The position numbers and the translations under genes are program-made. Positions 25,665 through 34,053 of a stretch of DNA of 64,000 nucleotides are shown here, in pieces. The notes beneath the pieces are model-generated. The model did no database searches, had not been told where the DNA came from, and saw only the letters and a program-made list of their open reading frames with translations. This DNA is from Geodermatophilus marinus (GTDB taxonomy: Bacteria > Actinomycetota > Actinomycetes > Mycobacteriales > Geodermatophilaceae), in NCBI RefSeq assembly GCF_003428645.1, contig NZ_QVQH01000003.1:1-64000 (forward strand). Direction: 5' to 3'. Every line of letters starts with the position of its first letter. Position 1 is the stretch's first letter.

Positions 25665-27368
25665 TCAGCCGCGCAGGGCCGGGAACTGGTCGTCGCGCCA
25701 CTCGCCGGGGTGGGCCCCGCTCCCGGCCAGCTCCTCCTCCCGGCCGCGCAGCTCGACCCGGCGGATCTTCCCCGAGATGGTCTTCGGCAGCTCCGCGAAC
25801 TCCAGCCGGCGCACCCGCTGGAACGGGGCCAGGTGCTCCCGGGCGTAGCGGAGGATGTCGAAGGCCGTCTGCTCGCTCGGCTCGTGCCCCGGCGCCAGGC
25901 TGACGTAGGCCTTGGGCACGGCCAGGCGCACCGGGTCCGGCGCCGGGACGACGGCGGCCTCGGCGACCGCCGGGTGCTCGATCAGCACCGACTCCAGCTC
26001 GAACGGGCTGATCTTGTAGTCGGAGGCCTTGAAGACGTCGTCGGTCCGCCCGACGTAGGTGATGTACCCGTCGGCGTCCCGGGAGGCGATGTCACCGGTG
26101 TGGTAGTACCCGCCGGCCATCGCCTCCGCGTCGCGGGCGGGGTCGTCCCGGTAGCCGGTCATCAGCGGCAGCGGCCGCTCGGCCAGGTCCAGGCAGATCT
26201 CGCCCTCGCCCGGGCCCTCGACCAGGGTGCCGGTCAGCGGGTCGACGAGCACCACGGGGACGCCGGGCAGCGGGCGGCCCATCGACCCGGGCCGCACCTC
26301 CGACCCGGGGGTGTTGCCGACCTGGGCGGTGGTCTCGGTCTGCCCGTAGCCGTCGCGGACGGTGAGCCCCCAGGCCCGACGGACCTGCTCGATCACCTCG
26401 GGGTTGAGCGGCTCCCCGGCCCCGATCACCTCGCGCAGCGCGCCGGGCCCGCCGGAGAGGTCGGCGTTGACCAGCATCCGCCACACCGTGGGCGGCGCGC
26501 AGAACGACGTCACCCCGTGCTCGCGGATGCGGTCGAGCAGCACGACCGGGTCCAGCCGGGTGTAGGCGTACTGGAAGACCGTGGCCTCGGCGATCCAGGG
26601 GGCGAAGAAGCAGGACCAGGCGTGCTTGGCCCACCCGGGCGAGGAGACGTTGAGGTGCACGTCGCCGGGCTGCAGCCCCAGCCAGTACGCCGTCGTCAGG
26701 TGGCCCACGGGGTAGGAGACCTGGGTGTGCTCGACCAGCTTGGGCCGCGACGTCGTCCCGGAGGTGAAGTAGAGCAGCAGCGGGTCGCCCGGTGCGGTGC
26801 CCGGGTGCGGCGCGGGGCCGGCCTCGAGGGCGTAGCCCTCGTGCAGGTCGGCCCAGCCCTCGACCGGCCCGACGCTGATCCGGTCGTAGCCGCCGGGCAC
26901 GTCGGCGAACTTGGCCGCGTCGGCGGGGTTGCAGACGACGTACCCTGCGCCGCCGCGGGCGACCCGGTCGGTGAGGTCGGCCGGGCCCAGCGCGGTCGTG
27001 GTCGGCAGGATCACCGCGCCGAGCTTCACGACCGCCAGCATCGACTCCCACAGCTCGACCTGGTTGCCGAGCATGAGCAGCACCCGGTCGCCGCGGCCGA
27101 CGCCCCGGCCGGCCAGCCACGCGGCCAGCCGGTCGGAGCGCCGGCACATCTCGGCATAGCTGCGGGTGGTGGTACCCCCGTCCTCGTCGACGAGCACGAG
27201 GGCCGGCCGGTCGCTGTCCCGGCCGACCGCGTCGAACCAGTCGACGGCCCAGTTGAACCGGTCGCCGACGTCGGGCCAGCGGAACGCGGTGAGCGCGCGG
27301 TCGTGCTCCCCGCGCAGGGCGAGCAGCTGGTCGCGGGCGGCACGGTAGGCATCTGTGGCGGTGGTCAC
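25665..27368 (-). CDS. AMP-dependent acyl-CoA synthetase/ligase
   Basis: 567 residues of the ANL superfamily. ATP-binding loop LLYFTSGTTSRPKLVEH, A5 motif VRDGYGQTETT, and the adenylate-forming Lys in ELPKTISGKIRRVEL are all intact; YHTGDIASRDADGYITYVGR is the hinge region. The medium-chain/aryl-CoA ligase subgroup fits best. In this locus it probably activates the acid formed from an amine by the copper amine oxidase and an aldehyde dehydrogenase encoded elsewhere. The GTG at 27368 overlaps the stop of the small membrane protein gene by 4 bases, whereas the longer open frame upstream is out of family. Confidence 0.93.
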   Translation of the reverse strand: MTTATDAYRAARDQLLALRGEHDRALTAFRWPDVGDRFNWAVDWFDAVGRDSDRPALVLVDEDGGTTTRSYAEMCRRSDRLAAWLAGRGVGRGDRVLLMLGNQVELWESMLAVVKLGAVILPTTTALGPADLTDRVARGGAGYVVCNPADAAKFADVPGGYDRISVGPVEGWADLHEGYALEAGPAPHPGTAPGDPLLLYFTSGTTSRPKLVEHTQVSYPVGHLTTAYWLGLQPGDVHLNVSSPGWAKHAWSCFFAPWIAEATVFQYAYTRLDPVVLLDRIREHGVTSFCAPPTVWRMLVNADLSGGPGALREVIGAGEPLNPEVIEQVRRAWGLTVRDGYGQTETTAQVGNTPGSEVRPGSMGRPLPGVPVVLVDPLTGTLVEGPGEGEICLDLAERPLPLMTGYRDDPARDAEAMAGGYYHTGDIASRDADGYITYVGRTDDVFKASDYKISPFELESVLIEHPAVAEAAVVPAPDPVRLAVPKAYVSLAPGHEPSEQTAFDILRYAREHLAPFQRVRRLEFAELPKTISGKIRRVELRGREEELAGSGAHPGEWRDDQFPALRG

Positions 27369-27775
27369 GGACCGAGAGCCTCCCGGGTCGCGGCCCGGTC
27401 CGCACCCCGTCCGCGCGCGAGGACGGCGAGCCCGACCAGCAGCGACGCGGTGACCAGGACCAGGCCGGGCCAGGGGGAGGCGGCGCCGTGGTGGTGCGCG
27501 CCGGCGGCCATCGGCGCGTGAACGGCGAGCATCCCGACATCCACGGCGACGGTCACCGCCCACACCGACCGGGTCGGCGCCCGCCACAGGTGCCAGGCGC
27601 ACGGCAGGCAGGCCAGCGCCATCGCGGCGATCGCCAGCGAGGCCAGCGACGCGGCGTCCACGGCCGCCACGTGCGCGACCGCGGAGCCGAGCGCCAGCAC
27701 CGCCGCGACCCGGCCGGTGGCCCGCTCGGCCACCGGCCCGGCCGCGATCCCCGGGGGGAGGGCGGCGCTGGTCAT
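27365..27775 (-). CDS. Small four-helix membrane protein in the amine locus
   Basis: 136 residues with four hydrophobic segments and a His-rich loop (HAPMAAGAHHHGAASPW) between the third and fourth. I recognise no family. Its ATG shares one base with the TGA of the copper amine oxidase gene upstream, and its own stop overlaps the acyl-CoA ligase start, so it is translated as the middle member of a tightly coupled trio. The His cluster and position next to a copper enzyme make a copper-supply role worth considering, without direct evidence. Confidence 0.82.
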   Translation of the reverse strand: MTSAALPPGIAAGPVAERATGRVAAVLALGSAVAHVAAVDAASLASLAIAAMALACLPCAWHLWRAPTRSVWAVTVAVDVGMLAVHAPMAAGAHHHGAASPWPGLVLVTASLLVGLAVLARGRGADRAATREALGP

Positions 27776-29688
27776 CACTCGTGCGACGAGCAGTGGGACG
27801 ACGCCGACGGCGGCACCCCGAGGGCCGGGTTGCGGTCGAAGAAGCCGACCGGCTTGAGGGTGAAGCCGGTGTAGTCGGTGGGCATGACCGGCCAGTCCTC
27901 CGGGCGCGGGAAGTGGGTGAGCCCAAAGGTGTGCCAGACCACGACGTCGGCGTCCTCGATCGGGGCGTCGTCGGCGACGAACGCCGGCAGCCCGCCCGAG
28001 CCGGGGTGCTGGTTGACGAAGTCGCCGGCGGCGTAGCGCTCGGTCGGGTCGTAGGCGGTGACCCACAGGCTCTTCGTCGAGAAGGTCGCCCGCTGGTGGA
28101 TCGAGGATCCCGGGTCGGCGAGCAGCAGCGGTGAGTTCTGCGGGTGCAGGGCGTAGCCGACCGGCTGGCCGAGCCGGTTGGTCTTCGACGGGTTGACCAC
28201 GTGCCAGGTCCGCCCGACGGTCGCGTCGGCCACCCGGGCGGCCTCGGACTCCCGGGTGAGCGGGGTGCTGCTGCGGCGGAACGAGTTGCCGTAGGGGTTC
28301 TGCGGGCCCATGGGCTCCCGCACGGCCTCCACCTCGTGCACGGTGTTGCCGGTCCCGTCGACGGCCATGTCCAGCCGAGCGGAGAACAGGTGCTGGTGGA
28401 ACGGCGCGCCGAGGCCGGGGGCGATCTCGGTGGCGTAGGGGTGCTCGTCGCCCCGGTAGGCCGAGGTGAAGACGATGCCGGTCGCCTTGGACTCCAGCTG
28501 GATGGTGCCGTCGAGGTAGAGGTACCAGTAGAAGCCGTAGTCGTAGTTGCCGATCGTGGTGAAGAAGCTGATCACCAGCCGGCGGGAGCGGCGGGTCTCG
28601 GCCATGCCGTTGAACAGGTCGGTGTGCTTCCACCCCACGCCGTAGTCCTCCTCGTGGAGGCAGATGGCGTTGCGGATGGCGCGCGGGTTGCCGTCCTCGT
28701 CGGCGATGGTGGCGTCGAAGTAGTGGATCTCGCCGAGGCAGTCGCAGCCCAGCTCGAGGGAGTTGGTGTAGCGGGCGAAGAGGTACTCGCCGGTGTCGAA
28801 GTAGTTCTGCCAGAACCGCACCGGGGAGGGGTCGGCGTAGGGGACGACCATCTCCGAGATCGAGGCCCGGTAGACGACCGACCGGCCGTCGACGGAGACC
28901 TGGTGCAGGGTGAGGCCCTCGCGCATGTCGAAGCCGACCCGCACCTCCCAGCCGGCCCAGCGGACGACGTCGTCCTCCACGGTGAAGGTCGGCCCCTCGG
29001 GCTGGGTGATCTCCAGGGGCTTGAGGTCGCGGACCGGGTGCGGGTGGGTGGCCTGGTCGAGGTCGCCCCGCTCGGCCGGCACGGGCAGGTCGAAGTGGTC
29101 GTGCACCGCGGTCACCACGCCCTGGGTGATGTCGACGTAGGCGACGACGCCGTCCACCGGGTGCGCCCACGGGAGGTCGGCCTCGTCGGCCTGGTGGAAG
29201 CCGAGCACGCGGACCACCCGGTGCCCGAACTCCTCCGGGAAGTACGAGCCGGCCGACAGCGGCACGGCCCGGACGGTCGCGACGTCCAGCCCGCGCTTGG
29301 CCATCGCGGCGACCCAGCGCTCGTCGACGGCGAGGATCGGCTCGATCGCCTCGAACTCGGCGTCCAGGATGGGCACCTGCCCGTCGGCGACGCCGTCGAT
29401 GGCGGCCACGCGGACCACCTCGCGGCCGGTGACCGAGACGGTGAGGTCCCTGCCCTGGCCGGTGGTCTGGTCCAGCAGGAGCACCCGCAGCCGCCGCTCG
29501 AGCGGGTCGCCGGGCGACCAGGCCAGCACGTCGGCCTTGTGCGGCTCCTCGAGGCCGACGTACACGAACTTGGTCCGCTCGCCGACCAGGCCGGCGGCGG
29601 CGACGACCTCCCGGGCGGTGTCGATCTCCGCGGCCGTCATGCGCGCCAGCGGGTGGGTGACGGTGGTGGTGGGCTCGGTCAGCGTCAT
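27775..29688 (-). CDS. Copper amine oxidase (primary-amine oxidase)
   Basis: 637 residues, the usual size for cytosolic-type actinobacterial enzymes such as Arthrobacter AGAO. It oxidises a primary amine (phenylethylamine, tyramine or histamine type) to aldehyde, ammonia and peroxide. The topaquinone precursor is Tyr382 in TIGNYDYGF, the same residue number as in AGAO. Copper ligands are the His pair in FHQHLFSARLD and the late His in LTHFPRPEDWPVMP; the catalytic Asp region is YADPSPVRFW. No signal peptide is visible. It is followed directly by the membrane protein and CoA ligase genes, and preceded 13 bases away by an APC permease gene. Confidence 0.97.
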   Translation of the reverse strand: MTLTEPTTTVTHPLARMTAAEIDTAREVVAAAGLVGERTKFVYVGLEEPHKADVLAWSPGDPLERRLRVLLLDQTTGQGRDLTVSVTGREVVRVAAIDGVADGQVPILDAEFEAIEPILAVDERWVAAMAKRGLDVATVRAVPLSAGSYFPEEFGHRVVRVLGFHQADEADLPWAHPVDGVVAYVDITQGVVTAVHDHFDLPVPAERGDLDQATHPHPVRDLKPLEITQPEGPTFTVEDDVVRWAGWEVRVGFDMREGLTLHQVSVDGRSVVYRASISEMVVPYADPSPVRFWQNYFDTGEYLFARYTNSLELGCDCLGEIHYFDATIADEDGNPRAIRNAICLHEEDYGVGWKHTDLFNGMAETRRSRRLVISFFTTIGNYDYGFYWYLYLDGTIQLESKATGIVFTSAYRGDEHPYATEIAPGLGAPFHQHLFSARLDMAVDGTGNTVHEVEAVREPMGPQNPYGNSFRRSSTPLTRESEAARVADATVGRTWHVVNPSKTNRLGQPVGYALHPQNSPLLLADPGSSIHQRATFSTKSLWVTAYDPTERYAAGDFVNQHPGSGGLPAFVADDAPIEDADVVVWHTFGLTHFPRPEDWPVMPTDYTGFTLKPVGFFDRNPALGVPPSASSHCSSHE

Positions 29689-29701
29689 GGTGCTCCTTCG
29701 G

Positions 29702-31177
29702 TCAGATCTGCGGGGCGGAGTCGGCGGGGGTGGCGGCGGCGAGGTCCCGCGCCGCCTGCGGTCGGGCGGCGGCCAGCGGCCAGCCGGCGGCGAGGGCGAC
29801 GGCGAGGAGGACCCCGGCCCCGACGCCCAGCGCGGTGGAGCCGCCCATGAGCAGCGGCAGGTTCTCGACGAGCAGCACGAGGATGGCGGCCAGCCCGAGC
29901 AGGCCCAGGGCGGGCGCGACGAGGGTCTGCCACGGGCGGCGGTCCCGGCCGGTGCGGCGGAAGAAGACGAGGACCGCCAGGCAGGCCAGCAGCATGAGCA
30001 GCACGATGCCGACGCTGGCGATGCCGGCCAGCCAGGTGAAGACCTCGAGCACCGGGTCCAGGCCGGCGAGCGCGCAGACCGCCATGAGCAGCCCGCCCGC
30101 GGCCGAGGTGAGCAGGGAGGCGACGTGCGGCGAGGCGTGCCGGGTGTGGCTGCGGCCGCAGACGCCGGGCAGCACGCCGGTGTTGCCGAGCGAGAACACG
30201 TACCGGGCGAGCACGTTGTGGAAGGCCAGGATCGCGGCGAACAGGCTGGTCACGAAGAGCACGGTCATCACGTCGGCCGCGACCGTGCCGACGTACTGCT
30301 CGGCGGTGGCGACGACGATGCCACCCGGGTCCGCGGCCGCGGCCTCGACGATCCGGCTGTCGCCCCATGCACTCACGATGGCCCATGCGGAGACGGTGTA
30401 GAAGACCCCGATGATGGCCAGCGCCGCGTAGGTCGCGCGGGGGACGGTGCGGTCGGGGTCGCGGGCCTCGTCGCGGAAGATCGCGGTGGCCTCGAACCCG
30501 ATGAACCCGGCGATGGCGAACATCAGCCCGATGCCCGGCGCGCCGGCGAGCACCTCGCCGGGGGTGAGGAACGCCGTCGAGAGCCCCTCCTCGCCACCGC
30601 CGCGGCCGATCACCGCGGCGTCCAGGACCAGCACGATGCCGACCTCGGCGACCAGGAGGACGGCGAGCACCTTGCTGGACAGCTCGATGTGCCGGTACCC
30701 CAGCAGGCCGGTGACCGCCAGCGCCAGCGCGGTCCACAGCCACCAGGGCAGCGCGGGCCCGCCCCACCCGGCCACCAGGTCGCCGAGCAGGAACCCGATG
30801 TAGCCGTAGACGGCGCCCTGCACGGTCACGTAGCTGATCAGCGCGACCAGCGCGCTGCCCAGGCCCGGCGCCCGGCCGAGCCCGGTGCCCACGTAGGAGT
30901 AGAACGCGCCCGCGTTGGGGACGTGGCGGGTCATGGCGGTGAACCCGACCGCGAAGAACATCAGGACGACCGCCGCGACGACGTACATCGCCGGGTAGCC
31001 CGGGCCGTTGCCGGCCGCGATGCCGATGGGCACCGAGCCGGCCACGACGGTCAGCGGGGCGGCGGCGGCGACCACCATGAAGACGATCGCGGCCGGGCCG
31101 AGGGCGCCGCGGAGCCGGTGGGCACCCGCGGCGGCAGGGGTGGCGGTCGCGGTCGGTGGCGGGTCGGAGACGGCCAT
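29702..31177 (-). CDS. APC family amino acid/amine permease
   Basis: 491 residues with about twelve membrane spans. The APC signature is near the start (LGPAAIVFMVVAAAAPLTVVAG), and the conserved GFIGFEATAIFRDEARDPDRTVPRA joins helices 6 and 7. As first gene of the amine-oxidase operon it probably imports the amine substrate. The ATG at 31177 was chosen for GGGAGGT just upstream; the longer frame lacks membrane character. It is divergent from a second permease, with 235 bases of regulatory DNA between. Confidence 0.93.
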   Translation of the reverse strand: MAVSDPPPTATATPAAAGAHRLRGALGPAAIVFMVVAAAAPLTVVAGSVPIGIAAGNGPGYPAMYVVAAVVLMFFAVGFTAMTRHVPNAGAFYSYVGTGLGRAPGLGSALVALISYVTVQGAVYGYIGFLLGDLVAGWGGPALPWWLWTALALAVTGLLGYRHIELSSKVLAVLLVAEVGIVLVLDAAVIGRGGGEEGLSTAFLTPGEVLAGAPGIGLMFAIAGFIGFEATAIFRDEARDPDRTVPRATYAALAIIGVFYTVSAWAIVSAWGDSRIVEAAAADPGGIVVATAEQYVGTVAADVMTVLFVTSLFAAILAFHNVLARYVFSLGNTGVLPGVCGRSHTRHASPHVASLLTSAAGGLLMAVCALAGLDPVLEVFTWLAGIASVGIVLLMLLACLAVLVFFRRTGRDRRPWQTLVAPALGLLGLAAILVLLVENLPLLMGGSTALGVGAGVLLAVALAAGWPLAAARPQAARDLAAATPADSAPQI

Positions 31178-31296
31178 GGGACCTCCCGGGGACGGCGGCG
31201 CGCGGCCGCCGGGGACGTGGGTGGTGCCACCCTGGCCGCCGTCCCGACCGGTCCGGTCACCCGGCCGTAACGTCTCGGAAACATCCACGTAACCCC

Positions 31297-31327
31297 GAAT
31301 GAGAGCTGGCTCACCCTTTTCTCATTC
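31297..31327. promoter_or_regulatory. Candidate IclR operator between divergent permease genes
   Basis: GAATGAGA (31297-31304) and TCTCATTC (31320-31327) form a perfect 8-bp inverted repeat with 23 bases between half-site starts, about two helical turns. The surrounding segment is clearly richer in A+T than the window average. The position between two permease promoters, with an IclR gene in one of the operons, makes it the obvious operator. Confidence 0.5.
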
Positions 31328-31412
31328 GACCGCCCCTCCGGACGAGGGCCCCTTGAGGGTGGCGCAGTGGCTACGCTCGCCGACCATCGGGCAGGCCGGC
31401 GGCGGGAGGGCG

Positions 31413-32879
31413 ATGGGGCAGCGGAGCGTTCCCAGCCGGCTGCCCACCCGCTCCCCGGTGGCCGGGCTGCGCCGGCGCGGGCTGAGCTTCCCCGAGGTGC
31501 TGGCGCAGTCGGTGTCGGCGCTGGCGCCCTCGGCGGCCATCGTCGTCGTGCCCTCCATCGTGCTGGTCGAGTCCGGGGCGGCCACGCTGCCGGCGTTCGT
31601 CGTGGCCACGCTGCTGGTCCTGCTCGTCGGCTGGTGCCTCACCCAGTTCGGCCGGCGGATGGCCGCGGTCGGCGGCACCTACAGCTACACCGCCAAGGGG
31701 CTGGGCCCGGTGGGCGCGCTGGTCGGCGGGTGGGCCCTGCTGGTCGGCTACGCCGCGGTGGCGATGTCGGCCCTCACCGGCGCGGCGGTCTACACCGCCG
31801 GGCTGCTGGGGGCGCGCCCCACGCCCGGGGTCGTCGCCGTCCTGGCCGCGGGGCTCGGCGTCCTGGCCACGCTGTGCACCGTCCGCGGCATCCAGCTCTC
31901 CGCCCGGGTGGCCCTCGCCCTCGAGGTGCTCTCCATCGGGGTGGTCCTGGCCGTGCTGGGCGTGCTGCTGCTCGGCGCGCGGGGCGGGCCGGGGTCCGCC
32001 GCCCCCGTGGTCGACGCCCCGGTGACCTGGGGCGGCGTCGCGGTGGCGGTCGTGCTGGGGGTCACCGGGTTCATGGGCTTCGAGAGCGCGGCGACCCTCG
32101 GCGTGGAGGCCCGCCGCCCGCTGGTCGCCGTCCCGCGCGCGGTGCTGTGGACCCCCGCCGTCGCGGGGCTGCTGTTCGTCGCCGCGACCGCCGCCCAGGT
32201 GGTGCTGCTGCGGGCCGCGCCGCTCGACGTGCTCACCAGCCCGGTGCCGGTGGCCGAGCTCGCCGACCGGGAGGGGCTCGTGCTGCTGCGGCGCGTGCTC
32301 GACCTCGGCATCGCCGCCTCGTTCCTGGCCTGCGTGACCGGGTCGACCAACGCGCTGGGCCGGGTGCTGTTCTCCATGGGCCGCGAGGGGGTCCTGCCCG
32401 CGCGGCTCGGCCGCACCCACGACCGGTTCGAGACGCCGCACGTGGCGCTGGCCGTCGTCCTGCCGGCCGTGGTGGGGGTGCCGGTGGTGGCCCTGCTGGC
32501 CGGCGGCGGCCCCCGGGCGGTGCTCACCGCCTCGCTCACCGTGTCGGCCTTCGGCTACGTCGTGGCCTACGTGCTGGCCTGCCTGGCCATGCCGCTGTTC
32601 CTGCGCCGCATCGGCGAGCTGACCGCGCCGGCGGCGGCCGGCGGCCTGGTGGCCGGCGGCGGCGGGCTGGTCGTCCTGGTGGGCGCGATGGCCGGCATCA
32701 CCGTGTCCGGGGACCGGGCTGTGGTCGTCGTCTTCCTCGCCGCCATGCTGCCGGGGCTGGCCTGGACGGCGTGGCTGCGGCTGCGCGACCCGGGGCGGCT
32801 GCGCCCGGTCGGCGTCTACGACACCGCGACGGCGAGCAGCGTGCTCCCGGGCAGCGTCCCGGCCGGGCGGCGGCGGTGA
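31413..32879 (+). CDS. APC family permease (second transporter of the amine locus)
   Basis: 488 residues, about twelve membrane spans. Family motifs: FPEVLAQSVSALAPSAAIVVVPS at helix 1, the GVTGFMGFESAATLGVEARR loop, and STNALGRVLFSMGREGVLP near helix 8. It shares the general plan of the permease at 29702-31177 but is not a close copy. The ATG at 31413 has GGGAGGG 2-3 bases upstream and a TACGCT hexamer about 35 bases further back. Its stop overlaps the GTG of the IclR gene by 4 bases, so regulator and transporter are produced together. Confidence 0.92.
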   Translation: MGQRSVPSRLPTRSPVAGLRRRGLSFPEVLAQSVSALAPSAAIVVVPSIVLVESGAATLPAFVVATLLVLLVGWCLTQFGRRMAAVGGTYSYTAKGLGPVGALVGGWALLVGYAAVAMSALTGAAVYTAGLLGARPTPGVVAVLAAGLGVLATLCTVRGIQLSARVALALEVLSIGVVLAVLGVLLLGARGGPGSAAPVVDAPVTWGGVAVAVVLGVTGFMGFESAATLGVEARRPLVAVPRAVLWTPAVAGLLFVAATAAQVVLLRAAPLDVLTSPVPVAELADREGLVLLRRVLDLGIAASFLACVTGSTNALGRVLFSMGREGVLPARLGRTHDRFETPHVALAVVLPAVVGVPVVALLAGGGPRAVLTASLTVSAFGYVVAYVLACLAMPLFLRRIGELTAPAAAGGLVAGGGGLVVLVGAMAGITVSGDRAVVVVFLAAMLPGLAWTAWLRLRDPGRLRPVGVYDTATASSVLPGSVPAGRRR

Positions 32880-33628
32880 GCCCGGTCGACCGGGGGATCA
32901 CCGGGCGGCAGCCCAAGGCCGTGCAGAGCGCGCTGGCCGTCCTCGAGTCGGTGGCGCGGGCCGGTGCCGGCGTCACCGCCAAGGAGGTCTGCGAGGACCT
33001 CGGCCTGCCGCCGGCCACCACCTACCGGCTGCTCAACCTGCTGGTGGGGGAGGAGTACCTGGTGCGCCTGCCCGACCTGCACGGCTTCGCGCTCGGCCGC
33101 AAGGTGGCCGGGCTGGCGGGCTGGGCCAGCCCCGCGCAGGTGCCGACGGCGGCCCGGGAGGTGGTCGCCGACCTGCGCGGCCGGGTGCGCCACGCCGTCC
33201 ACCTGGTGGTGTACTCCGGGCCGGTGCTGCGCTGCGTGGACGTCGACCCGGACCACCCGCTGCGCTCGGTCGAGGCCGTGGAGCGGCACCTGCACGCCTC
33301 GGCCGTCGGCAAGCTGCTGCTGGCCGAGCAGCCGGACTGGCGCGAGGTCGTCCACCCCCGCCGGATGCACGCGCTGACCCCGCGCACCGTCACCCGCCCG
33401 GCGGACCTCGACGCCGAGCTGCGCGCGGTCCGGGCGACCGGGCTCGCGACCCAGGCCGGGCAGCTGCACGAGGGCGTGTCCTGCGCCGCGGTGGCCGTGC
33501 GCTCGCCGTCCGACGTGCTCGTCGGTGCCCTCGCGGTCTCCGTCGCGGGGGAGGACGCCGCGCTGGCCGCCGCCCGCGCCGAGGGCGCCCGCGACCACGC
33601 CCGGCAGCTGGGCCCGCTGCTCGGCTGA
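32876..33628 (+). CDS. IclR family transcriptional regulator
   Basis: 250 residues. The N-terminal winged helix-turn-helix begins PKAVQSALAVLESVARAGAG, with recognition helix region GLPPATTYRLLNLLVGEEYLVR; a GAF-like effector domain follows, including HLHASAVGKLLLAE and the C-terminal SCAAVAVRSPSDVLVGALAVSV. IclR proteins usually regulate adjacent catabolic genes in response to an aromatic or acid inducer. It is placed to control both divergent permease operons through the inverted repeat at 31297-31327. The start overlaps the permease stop, supporting GTG 32876. Confidence 0.93.
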   Translation: MSPVDRGITGRQPKAVQSALAVLESVARAGAGVTAKEVCEDLGLPPATTYRLLNLLVGEEYLVRLPDLHGFALGRKVAGLAGWASPAQVPTAAREVVADLRGRVRHAVHLVVYSGPVLRCVDVDPDHPLRSVEAVERHLHASAVGKLLLAEQPDWREVVHPRRMHALTPRTVTRPADLDAELRAVRATGLATQAGQLHEGVSCAAVAVRSPSDVLVGALAVSVAGEDAALAAARAEGARDHARQLGPLLG

Positions 33629-33670
33629 GCCCGAGCGGCCGGGCCGCGGCGCTGCACCGGGGGGCACCCC

Positions 33671-33746
33671 CACCCGGGAACGGGGGGTGCGGCCGCCGGA
33701 TCCGGGGGGTGGCTCGATGGCCCGGTGGCCGCCGCGGCACGACGCT
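33671..33746 (+). promoter_or_regulatory. Shared upstream element, copy A
   Basis: CACCCGGGAACGGGGGG at 33671-33687, then CCGGGGGGTGGCTCGATGG with CGAT at 33715-33718, then GACGCT starting 22 bases after CGAT (33741-33746). The same parts and the same CGAT-N22-hexamer spacing occur before the sigma-factor gene (49633-49708) and before the operon at 41861. It lies 66 bases before the small gene at 33813. Confidence 0.55.
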
Positions 33747-33812
33747 GTTCCCGAGTCCACCAGCGGGGCGCCGACCGGGAGCCCCGCACCGGCGATCCCC
33801 GAGGAGTGCACC

Positions 33813-34034
33813 GTGACCACCATCCTGACGGCGACCGTCCCTCCCGCCGGGGCCACCGGCGCCGGCATCCGCGACGTCCTCGAGGCCGACTTCGCCCGCG
33901 CGTGCACCGAGTGGTCCGCGGCCCGGTCCCGGCAGGCCGCCAAGGACACGCCGGCCCACCGGGCCGCCGTCGCCGGGTGCCGCGCCCGGATCGACGCCGT
34001 CCTGGACATGCACCTCGACGCCCGGGGCCGTTGA
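33813..34034 (+). CDS. Small hypothetical protein (73 aa)
   Basis: 73 residues, soluble, mostly helical after an N-terminal TTILTATVPPAG segment: GAGIRDVLEADFARACTEWS is followed by a basic-acidic helix ending IDAVLDMHLDARG. It has two Cys and no known motif. GAGGAG six bases before the GTG at 33813 is a strong ribosome site. It is the only gene driven by shared element copy A, so it may belong to the same regulon as the sigma factor and the lipase/MMPL operon. I recognise no family; it is divergent in sense from, and 20 bases from, the end of the Hsp70-propeller gene. Confidence 0.7.
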   Translation: MTTILTATVPPAGATGAGIRDVLEADFARACTEWSAARSRQAAKDTPAHRAAVAGCRARIDAVLDMHLDARGR

Positions 34035-34053
34035 CCGGCCCGCCGGCGCTCCC

